Below are positions 8,586 through 13,517 of a stretch of DNA of 13,517 nucleotides, piece after piece. The notes under the pieces are model-generated. The model searched no databases. It saw nothing but the letters and a program-made list of their open reading frames with translations, and was not told the origin of the DNA. Both the position numbers and the translations under genes were made by a program. Each line of letters starts with the position of its first letter. Within the stretch, counting starts at the first letter, position 1. Source of the DNA: Pseudopedobacter sp. (lineage in GTDB: Bacteria; Bacteroidota; Bacteroidia; Sphingobacteriales; Sphingobacteriaceae); the NCBI GenBank assembly GCA_014378285.1, contig JACMNZ010000415.1:1-13517 (forward strand). The letters run 5' to 3'.

Positions 8586-8627
8586 ACTAAAAAAAGTCTA
8601 AAAATTAGCTCATCGGTTTAAAGCGCT

Positions 8628-8657
8628 GTTGGTCTATTGATATTTGCAATTGGTCTA
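8628..8657 (+). promoter_or_regulatory. LytTR-type operator pair facing the small membrane peptide gene
   Basis: On the plus strand TTGGTCTA occurs at 8629-8636 and again at 8650-8657, exactly 21 bp apart. It is the mirror image of the pair at 8555-8585, with the same core and the same spacing. It ends 57 bases before the start codon at 8715 and so is placed to activate that gene. Confidence 0.6.
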
Positions 8658-8658
8658 A

Positions 8659-8666
8659 TAAATTTT
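8659..8666 (+). promoter_or_regulatory. Possible -7 box for the 67-residue peptide gene
   Basis: TAAATTTT differs from the Bacteroidota consensus TAnnTTTG only in the last base. It lies one base after the second half-site, similar to the arrangement on the other strand. Transcription would start near 8671, giving a leader of about 44 bases. It is weak on its own in such AT-rich DNA. Confidence 0.35.
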
Positions 8667-8714
8667 ACAGCCCTCAAAATAAGTTGAATATTTGATCATC
8701 AAAACAAACAGACG

Positions 8715-8918
8715 ATGAAAAAATTATCAAACATAACCTCTCCATTTTTAATGATGATTATTCCAGTAATCATGTTTATTGGTTTATCAATAACTTTTAA
8801 GAATACTGAAATTAAAGCAGATGATCAATTAACCACTACAACAACAATAAATAAAGCAACTTCTAAAATCGTAAAGGTTGGCGAACAGTCAATCATCAGG
8901 TTTTTACTAAACCAATAA
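8715..8918 (+). CDS. Small single-helix membrane/exported peptide, probable LytTR target
   Basis: A protein of 67 residues that I do not recognise as a known family. It starts MKK, has a strongly hydrophobic helix at about residues 10-28 without a lipobox Cys or a clear AxA cleavage site, then a polar tail with five consecutive Thr (40-44) and a basic, amphipathic end (VGEQSIIRFLLNQ). It is therefore either a membrane-anchored peptide with its tail outside the cytoplasm or a secreted peptide with a poor cleavage site. Support for a real gene is its place behind a divergent operator pair matching that of the kinase gene, and its clean ATG. It may be an effector, a sensor partner or a signal for the kinase; none of these can be shown here. 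No strong terminator separates it from the topoisomerase gene. Confidence 0.6.
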   Translation: MKKLSNITSPFLMMIIPVIMFIGLSITFKNTEIKADDQLTTTTTINKATSKIVKVGEQSIIRFLLNQ

Positions 8919-9000
8919 AATAAATGTCATAACATTAATTTTGGTCTGATTTTAGATTTAAGTGTAATTGCCTATCGAGCAAAGCATTTATCTACTAAAT

Positions 9001-10074
9001 ATGAACAGATTAGAAGCCAAACTACAGAAAATTGGTAGTGATAAAAAAGTTACAGCTAAAGCAGCGGGGCTTAAATACATAGAAGACAGAACCAAAGGAT
9101 TTTATAGAAAAAAATCAGGAAGTGATTTTTATTATGAGGATTTCAACGGCGAAAAAATAAAAGATAAAGAACTTTTAGAACGCTTTAAAAATCTAGTAAT
9201 CCCTCCTGCTTATCAAGATGTTTGGATTTCTCCCTATCCAAATAACCATTTGCAATTTACAGGTTATGATGTAAAAGAGCGTAAGCAATATCGCTACCAC
9301 GCCGATTGGAATAACATCCGTAATCAAGCAAAATTTTATAGGATGCGAAATTTTGCCAATTGCCTTCCTTCCATTAGAAAACAAGTTGATAAGGATTTAA
9401 ATAGAAAAGGTTTGCCGTTTGAAAAGGTTTTAGCCTTGGTAGTACGTTTAATTGAGCTTACACATATCCGTATCGGGAATGAATCTTACAGTAAATTATA
9501 TGGCTCTTTTGGTTTAAGTACCTTAAATGATAGGCATGTAAAATTTAAAGGTGATCAAGTGAAGTTTGCATTTAAAGGTAAAAAAGGTGTTTATCACGAT
9601 ATTGAATTGAAAAGCAAAAAACTTGCAAACCTTATAAAAAAATGTCAAGATATTCCTGGTAAAGAGCTATTTCAGTTTTATGATATTGATGGAAAACATC
9701 ATTCTATAGGTTCTGGAGACGTAAACCATTACTTAAAAGAAATTAGTGGCGAGGAATATACAGCAAAAGATTTTAGGACTTGGGCAGGTAGCGTTCAAGC
9801 AGTTTGTGCGTTTAAAGAACTGGGCAAGGCAGATAAAGAGAGCGAATCGAAAAAGAATATTGTTAAAGTGATTGATGATGTGGCTAAAAAATTGGGTAAT
9901 ACTCGGTCGGTTTGTAAAAAGTATTATGTGCATCCTTCAGTAATCAACTCTTATCAAACAGGAAACATTCATAAATATAAAGTAAAAGATTCTGCAACAC
10001 ATGCACTTACAAAAGAGGAAAGACTTTTGGTAAAACTTTTGGATAAAGAAATAATAACAAAAGTGTTAGGCTAA
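9001..10074 (+). CDS. DNA topoisomerase IB (poxvirus-like type)
   Basis: A type IB topoisomerase nicks one DNA strand through a 3'-phosphotyrosine and relaxes supercoils of either sign without ATP. From the ATG at 9001 the protein has 357 residues, close to the ~346 of the Deinococcus enzyme. The N-terminal domain (about 20-115) includes V-I-P-P-A-Y-Q-D-V-W-I. The catalytic set is Arg157 (H-I-R-I-G-N-E), Lys194 (F-K-G-K), Arg259 (D-F-R-T-W-A), Asn300 and Tyr309 (K-K-Y-Y-V-H-P). The intervals 37, 65, 41 and 9 agree with those I recall for the Deinococcus enzyme, which also has Asn where the vaccinia enzyme has His265. An upstream TTG at 8968 would add 11 residues without family resemblance, so I prefer 9001. 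It could be co-transcribed with the small peptide gene before it and the membrane protein after it. Confidence 0.94.
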   Translation: MNRLEAKLQKIGSDKKVTAKAAGLKYIEDRTKGFYRKKSGSDFYYEDFNGEKIKDKELLERFKNLVIPPAYQDVWISPYPNNHLQFTGYDVKERKQYRYHADWNNIRNQAKFYRMRNFANCLPSIRKQVDKDLNRKGLPFEKVLALVVRLIELTHIRIGNESYSKLYGSFGLSTLNDRHVKFKGDQVKFAFKGKKGVYHDIELKSKKLANLIKKCQDIPGKELFQFYDIDGKHHSIGSGDVNHYLKEISGEEYTAKDFRTWAGSVQAVCAFKELGKADKESESKKNIVKVIDDVAKKLGNTRSVCKKYYVHPSVINSYQTGNIHKYKVKDSATHALTKEERLLVKLLDKEIITKVLG

Positions 10075-10153
10075 ATTTAAACGCATAATCGCTAATAAAA
10101 CATTAGATTTAACTCATGGATATTTAAAATTAACATAAACTAGAAACACGATT

Positions 10154-10552
10154 ATGATAAATTCAAAACTACATGGCATTATAGATTATTTAGTAGTAAT
10201 CTTTTTGTTGGTTGCACCAAGTGTTTTTCATCTAGAAAAAGCAACCTCTTCAGTTACTTATATTTTAGCAGGTATTCATTTCGCTTTAACTATCTGTACC
10301 AATTATGAATACGGCGTAGTAAGATTTATTCCTTTTAAAATCCACGGAAAGGTAGAGTTAGTGGTTTCTATAGTTTTAGTTGGGCTGGCGTTTTATTTGG
10401 GAGGAATTGACGGTGATGCATCAAGAAACTTTTACATTAGCATTGCCATTGCGGTTTTTGTAGTTTGGGCATTAACAGATTATAAAACCAAGCCATCTGG
10501 CAAAGGCGAAATCCCTTACATAGAATCTAATACCAATAGTAATATGATTTAA
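10154..10552 (+). CDS. Small four-helix membrane protein (SPW-repeat-like), function unknown
   Basis: A protein of 132 residues with four predicted membrane helices (about 8-26, 32-49, 66-83 and 91-108) and a short polar tail. Two similar halves can be seen: K-L-H-G-I-I-D-Y-L-V-V before helix 1 and K-I-H-G-K-V-E-L-V-V before helix 3, each followed by a helix pair, so it looks like an internal duplication. An N-Y-E-Y-G-V-V-R-F-I-P-F block joins them. This arrangement resembles small SPW-repeat-like membrane proteins found next to stress genes in many bacteria, but I would not assign a function. It lies 79 bases after the topoisomerase gene on the same strand, without a visible terminator between, and converges with the CLC-F gene. 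Confidence 0.75.
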   Translation: MINSKLHGIIDYLVVIFLLVAPSVFHLEKATSSVTYILAGIHFALTICTNYEYGVVRFIPFKIHGKVELVVSIVLVGLAFYLGGIDGDASRNFYISIAIAVFVVWALTDYKTKPSGKGEIPYIESNTNSNMI

Positions 10553-10624
10553 TCTTATTTTATTTGAGCGTTTTAACACGCCTTACACTGTATCTTTTTT
10601 TTCAATTTGCCTCATGGAAAAAAG

Positions 10625-10641
10625 TAAAAAAAGGATGTCGT
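10625..10641. repeat. Short repeat flanking the CLC-F gene, copy 1
   Basis: TAAAAAAAGGATGTCGT here and TAAAAAAAAGATGTCGT at 12324-12340 match in 16 of 17 positions in the same orientation. The copies lie on either side of the CLC-F unit. Half of the match is an A-run, so only GATGTCGT is informative; chance is possible. Confidence 0.4.
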
Positions 10642-10763
10642 TTCAGTCGTTAACGCAACTTATATAAAGGCTAAAAGCTAAATAATTATATAACAGAATA
10701 TTACAAGATTATTTGTGAAATTAATTAATGGACTGTATATGAATTAAGAAGTTTCATTACAAA

Positions 10764-12137
10764 CTAAAAGCGATACTTTCTAAACTTCACCGCCAAATAT
10801 CCATTTCGCTTTTCCTGCATATCTTTAATGGTTGCCTCGTTTTTATATTTACTATCCAAATTTTTAGGAATTCCAATTCTTTGCGAGGTGTAAATCCCTG
10901 TATGTCCGCTAAAAAAGTAAGCTATAAAACAAGCCAAAGCAAAATATAAAATATATTCCCCTCCAAAAAGCTCAACACCCATTATGGTACAAGCTAAAGG
11001 TGTATTTGTTGCGCCTGCAAAAACTGCAATAAATCCTAAAGCAGCAAATAAACTGATGGGCGCATCCATTAAAACAGCCAAAGAATTGCCCAATGTAGAT
11101 CCAATATAAAATAAAGGAGTTACTTCGCCGCCCTTAAAACCTGTCCCTAAAGTAACGGCCGTAAAAACAGTTTTCCAAAGCCAACTTAAAGCATCCGCAC
11201 CTCCGTTTGTAAAAGAAGAAATAATAGTTATGCTACCAGGATATTCTGGGTTTACACCTAAACTTAAATAATCGGGCTTGCCTACCAAAAAAGTTAATAG
11301 TATAATAATAACTCCTCCACTAAAAGGAATTAGCCATGTAAATTTTATAAGTCTTAAAAACAATTTTTTGATGTTATGCGCCATTTCAGAAAAAACATAA
11401 CTCGCCAAACCAAAAGCAATGGCCGCAAGCATTATTTTGATCATCAGCAATAAATCCCAATTCAAATATCCCGAAAAGAAAAAGCTGTTATTTTGAAGAT
11501 GGTCTATGTGATAACCTGTATGTTTTATTTGCCACGCATCCACTGTAATATCACCAATAATACTTGCAAAAAGACAAGGAATAATGGCATTGTATTTCAA
11601 TTTGCCTAATGTGATTACTTCGATGGCGAATATTGCCCCAGTTAAAGGCGTCCCGAAAACCGAACCAAAACCCGACGCAATTCCTGCCATTAATAAAACT
11701 TTAACATCACGCTCAGAAAGGTTAAACCATTTTGCAAAAAGTTGTGCAATACTTCCTCCTATTTGTACTGCTGTACCTTCCCTTCCCGCCGAACCACCAA
11801 ATAAGTGTGTGATTACGGTGGTAAGCAAAACCAACGGGCCCATTTGCGGAGGTATGCCACCACCAGGTTCGTGAATTTCATCCATAATTAAATTATTCCC
11901 TTTTTCTGACGATTTGCCCCAAGCTTTGTACATAAAATGGATGGCTATCCCAGCAAAAGGTAAAAAATATAGAAGATAAGAATGTGAAAACCTAAAGGCT
12001 ATGGAAAAGTTTAACAGCCATAAAAAAAATGCAACTATACTCCCTGTTGCTATGCCCAATGGCAAAGAAAGAAACAGCCACTTAATTAAATATTTAAGAA
12101 TAGAATAGTGTTCTAATTGAATAATTCTTCGAAACAT
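10764..12137 (-). CDS. clcF: CLC-F type fluoride/proton antiporter
   Basis: A CLC-fold membrane transporter of 457 residues that exports fluoride in exchange for protons. The gating glutamate Glu120 lies in G-G-S-A-G-R-E-G-T-A-V-Q. The family Thr after GREG, the G-N-N-L-I segment (80-84) in place of the chloride Ser motif, G-G-E-V-T-P (336-341) in place of GxFxP, and the late Tyr416 in G-H-T-G-I-Y are, as I recall, hallmarks of the fluoride branch, not of chloride channels. The second proton glutamate of chloride exchangers is Val here (A-I-E-V). I set the start at 12137 (MFRRIIQLEH). Although the frame stays open to ATGATG at 12179, those bases belong to a fluoride riboswitch. It is converging with the small membrane protein gene; no clear terminator follows its stop. 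Confidence 0.9.
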   Translation of the reverse strand: MFRRIIQLEHYSILKYLIKWLFLSLPLGIATGSIVAFFLWLLNFSIAFRFSHSYLLYFLPFAGIAIHFMYKAWGKSSEKGNNLIMDEIHEPGGGIPPQMGPLVLLTTVITHLFGGSAGREGTAVQIGGSIAQLFAKWFNLSERDVKVLLMAGIASGFGSVFGTPLTGAIFAIEVITLGKLKYNAIIPCLFASIIGDITVDAWQIKHTGYHIDHLQNNSFFFSGYLNWDLLLMIKIMLAAIAFGLASYVFSEMAHNIKKLFLRLIKFTWLIPFSGGVIIILLTFLVGKPDYLSLGVNPEYPGSITIISSFTNGGADALSWLWKTVFTAVTLGTGFKGGEVTPLFYIGSTLGNSLAVLMDAPISLFAALGFIAVFAGATNTPLACTIMGVELFGGEYILYFALACFIAYFFSGHTGIYTSQRIGIPKNLDSKYKNEATIKDMQEKRNGYLAVKFRKYRF

Positions 12138-12171
12138 ACCCACAAATAAAAAATAAGATTTATATGTAGGT
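12138..12171 (-). promoter_or_regulatory. Predicted translational switch hairpin of the fluoride riboswitch
   Basis: On the minus strand ACCTACA (12171-12165) can pair over 7 bp, with one G-T wobble, with TGTGGGT (12144-12138), which directly precedes the ATG at 12137. The first arm shares three bases with the 3' strand of aptamer stem P1. Fluoride binding, by fixing P1, would therefore free the start region, and absence of fluoride would close it. This is inferred from base pairing only. No intrinsic terminator is seen, which favours control of translation. Confidence 0.55.
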
Positions 12172-12232
12172 GTCATCATACCTCAAAATATTATACTTGA
12201 GGGCGGTTTAAAATAGGTGGCACACCATCACC
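12166..12232 (-). promoter_or_regulatory. Fluoride riboswitch (crcB motif) aptamer
   Basis: On the minus strand the conserved parts occur in order: GGTGATGGTGTGCCACC, then TAAACCGCCCTCAA, then TTGAGGTATGATGACACCTAC. All three pairings of the fold can be drawn. P1 is GGTGT (12226-12222) with ACACC (12173-12169). P2 is CCTCAA (12202-12197) with TTGAGG (12186-12181). The pseudoknot is GGTG (12232-12229) with CACC (12219-12216). The conserved AAACCGCC and TGATGACACC joins are intact. It lies directly upstream of a CLC-F gene, the classic target of this class. Confidence 0.95.
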
Positions 12233-12245
12233 TTTTTTATAATTT

Positions 12246-12253
12246 CAAATATA
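12246..12253 (-). promoter_or_regulatory. -7 box of the riboswitch/CLC-F promoter
   Basis: The minus strand reads TATATTTG, an exact TAnnTTTG match. Transcription would begin near 12240, about 8 bases before the aptamer's first conserved base, which fits a riboswitch leader. The -33 position has only a T-run (CTTTTA), not TTG. Confidence 0.65.
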
Positions 12254-12323
12254 ATGGTTTTGAGCATTTAAAAGGTCTGTTAGCTGGAGGATATCTTTTT
12301 TTACAAGTTTTAGGCTGTTAAAA

Positions 12324-12340
12324 TAAAAAAAAGATGTCGT
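12324..12340. repeat. Short repeat flanking the CLC-F gene, copy 2
   Basis: This copy matches the one at 10625-10641 in 16 of 17 bases. It also forms a weak hairpin, AAAGA with TCTTT around TGTCG (12330-12344), which on the minus strand is followed by a T-run. The role is unknown. Confidence 0.4.
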
Positions 12341-12363
12341 CTTTATCCCTAAATCAGCAAAAT

Positions 12364-12391
12364 ATTGTTAATAACCCAATTAATTAACAAT
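12364..12391. promoter_or_regulatory. Inverted repeat upstream of the dioxygenase promoter (possible operator)
   Basis: ATTGTTAAT (12364-12372) and ATTAACAAT (12383-12391) are perfect inverted copies with 10 bases between them. The same TTGTTAA core returns in the palindrome at 12430-12439. The region is AT-rich, so chance cannot be excluded. Confidence 0.4.
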
Positions 12392-12429
12392 CAAATAGTT
12401 AATATATCACTATGAAAAAGGGTTTTGAC

Positions 12430-12461
12430 TTGTTAACAAAAATAGGTTACATTTATATTTG
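12430..12461 (+). promoter_or_regulatory. Dioxygenase gene promoter with palindrome over the -33 element
   Basis: TTG at 12430-12432 and TATATTTG at 12454-12461, 21 bases apart, match the Bacteroidota -33/-7 promoter. The -33 TTG is part of the perfect 10-bp palindrome TTGTTAACAA (12430-12439), a plausible repressor site. Transcription should start near 12466, leaving only about 10 bases before the ATG at 12476. Confidence 0.6.
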
Positions 12462-12475
12462 TTAAAAATGTTGAT

Positions 12476-13441
12476 ATGTCTTCAAATGTAAATATTCCTC
12501 GTTTAGATTTAAACGATTATTTAAATGGTACGCCAGCGCAAAAAGAAAAGTTTTCTAATGATATTGGAAACGCCTTTAACGATACCGGATTTGTTACCAT
12601 TACCAATCATGGGTTAGATGCCAATTTAATAAATAAGTTATATAACCAGGTACAAAACTTTTTTACTTTACCAGAGGCAGATAAGCTAAGATACGAAAAG
12701 GTAGAACTGGCTGGCCAGCGTGGTTACACTTCTAAAGGGAGAGAAAAGGCAAAGGATTCTAAAACACCAGATTTGAAAGAATTTTGGCAAACTGGGCAAT
12801 ATGTTGAAGACGGTGATGCGATAAAGGATGAATATCCTGAAAATGTTAAAGTAGAGGAATACCCAGATTTTAATGAGGTAACCAAAGAGGTTTATCAAAA
12901 ATTAGAAAAAGCAGGAAAACAAATTTTAAATGCTATATCGGTTTATTTAGGTTTGTCAGAAAATTATTTTGAAGATAAAGTGCATAATGGAAATTCTATT
13001 TTAAGAGGAATTCATTATTTCCCGATAGAAAATCCAGACGCTTTACCAGCCGATGCGGTTAGGGCAGGTGCCCATGAAGATATTAACTTAATCACTTTAT
13101 TGATTGGTGCCAGCGCCGATGGTTTAGAAGTTTTAACACAACATGGAGAGTGGTTTGCAATTAAAGCCCACGGCGAAGATATTGTGGTAAATGTTGGCGA
13201 TATGTTGCAACGTTTAACCAATAATAAATTGCGTTCTACTACGCATAGAGTGGTTAATCCGCCGAGGGAATTGATGAAAAATTCACGTTATTCTGTTCCT
13301 TTTTTCTTGCATCCAAAATCTAGTATGGATTTATCTTCCTTAGATTCTTGTATTGATGCACAACATCCAAAAGCTTACGCTGATATTACAGCCGGAGAAT
13401 ACCTTGATGAACGTTTAAGGGAAATAGGGCTAAAAAAATAA
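12476..13441 (+). CDS. 2-oxoglutarate/Fe(II)-dependent dioxygenase, isopenicillin N synthase-like family
   Basis: A protein of 321 residues with the two-part layout of the family. The N-terminal DIOX_N segment (about 5-120) has I-P-R-L-D-L near its start and G-F-V-T-I-T-N-H-G (38-46). The C-terminal 2OG-Fe(II) double-stranded beta-helix spans about 172-280. The iron ligands are His200 and Asp202 (A-H-E-D) and His257 (S-T-T-H-R-V-V). Arg271 with Ser273 (R-Y-S-V-P-F-F) is placed to bind the carboxylate of 2-oxoglutarate. Such enzymes hydroxylate or oxidise small molecules; the substrate cannot be read from the sequence, and the name does not imply antibiotic synthesis. It stands alone with its own promoter and terminator, divergent from the CLC-F gene. 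There is no SD site and the leader is predicted to be very short. Confidence 0.92.
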   Translation: MSSNVNIPRLDLNDYLNGTPAQKEKFSNDIGNAFNDTGFVTITNHGLDANLINKLYNQVQNFFTLPEADKLRYEKVELAGQRGYTSKGREKAKDSKTPDLKEFWQTGQYVEDGDAIKDEYPENVKVEEYPDFNEVTKEVYQKLEKAGKQILNAISVYLGLSENYFEDKVHNGNSILRGIHYFPIENPDALPADAVRAGAHEDINLITLLIGASADGLEVLTQHGEWFAIKAHGEDIVVNVGDMLQRLTNNKLRSTTHRVVNPPRELMKNSRYSVPFFLHPKSSMDLSSLDSCIDAQHPKAYADITAGEYLDERLREIGLKK

Positions 13442-13465
13442 TTCTCTTAATAATTAGAGAATAGG

Positions 13466-13503
13466 AAAGAAGGTGCCTCTAAAGGGCGCCTTTCTTTGTT
13501 TTT
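13466..13503 (+). terminator. Rho-independent terminator after the dioxygenase gene
   Basis: The arms AAAGAAGGTGCC (13466-13477) and GGCGCCTTTCTTT (13485-13497) pair with one G-T wobble and one bulged T, around a 7-base loop, and are followed by GTTTTT. A smaller hairpin (ATTCTCT/AGAGAAT, 13441-13462) lies between the stop codon and this terminator. Confidence 0.85.
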
Positions 13504-13517
13504 AGAATAAAATTGAA

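Noticed and set aside
8968..9000. TTG start giving 11 more residues to topoisomerase IB.
   Set aside because: The extra residues show no family resemblance, and the ATG at 9001 gives a normal length.
10614..10667. 17-codon frame MEKSKKRMS in the gap after the small membrane protein gene, and a similar MSSLSLNQ frame at 12334.
   Set aside because: Too short, no start signals, and the likeness comes from the shared A-run/GATGTCGT segment.
12138..12179. Start of the CLC gene at ATG 12179 (14 extra residues).
   Set aside because: These bases are the conserved 3' part of the fluoride aptamer and its switch hairpin; the Met at 12137 fits the family better.
12413..12466. 17-codon frame starting with MKKGFDLL.
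   Set aside because: It overlaps the dioxygenase promoter and the predicted transcription start; no sign of translation.
1..13517. tRNA or rRNA genes, CRISPR arrays, insertion sequences, phage attachment sites.
   Set aside because: No cloverleaf-like segments, regularly spaced repeats, transposase frames or terminal inverted repeats were seen on either strand.

Overview
The window looks like a chromosomal segment from a low-GC Bacteroidota, most likely a Pedobacter-like Sphingobacteriaceae. I infer this from the very AT-rich DNA, the near absence of Shine-Dalgarno sites, promoters of the Bacteroidota type (TAnnTTTG at -7), a TonB-dependent receptor end, a DUF4175 protein, a LytS/LytTR pair, an OmpA lipoprotein and a YbeY with the Bacteroidota form of its metal motif.

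Left part (1-5623): the last ~52 residues of an outer-membrane TonB-dependent receptor, then a lipoprotein with three PepSY-like repeats that ends at a strong hairpin terminator. Facing it is a tightly packed minus-strand operon: a 1108-residue membrane/coiled-coil DUF4175 protein, an RsbW-type ATPase and the rRNA-processing RNase YbeY. The last two overlap by one base.

Middle (5825-8918): an OmpA-type peptidoglycan-binding lipoprotein and a shared bidirectional terminator. Next comes a minus-strand two-component system, a LytS-like kinase followed by a LytTR regulator. The gap upstream of the kinase holds two pairs of TTGGTCTA-like half-sites. Within each pair the half-sites are exactly 21 bp apart, and the two pairs point in opposite directions. 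One faces the kinase and the other a 67-codon gene for a small one-helix membrane peptide. I infer autoregulation plus control of the small gene.

Right part (9001-13517): a poxvirus-like topoisomerase IB, a small four-helix membrane protein, and a minus-strand CLC-type fluoride/proton antiporter with a 2-oxoglutarate/Fe(II) dioxygenase divergent from it. The antiporter is preceded by a complete fluoride (crcB) riboswitch. The upstream in-frame ATG pair lies inside the aptamer, so the protein must start 42 bases further on, at 12137. The P1 3' strand can instead pair with the bases directly before that start codon, which gives a simple translational OFF switch. The dioxygenase promoter has a near-consensus -7 box, a 10-bp palindrome over its -33 element and a predicted leader of only about 10 nt.

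The fluoride riboswitch/CLC-F unit is the clearest regulatory system here. The LytTR operators with the orphan small peptide are the least described.
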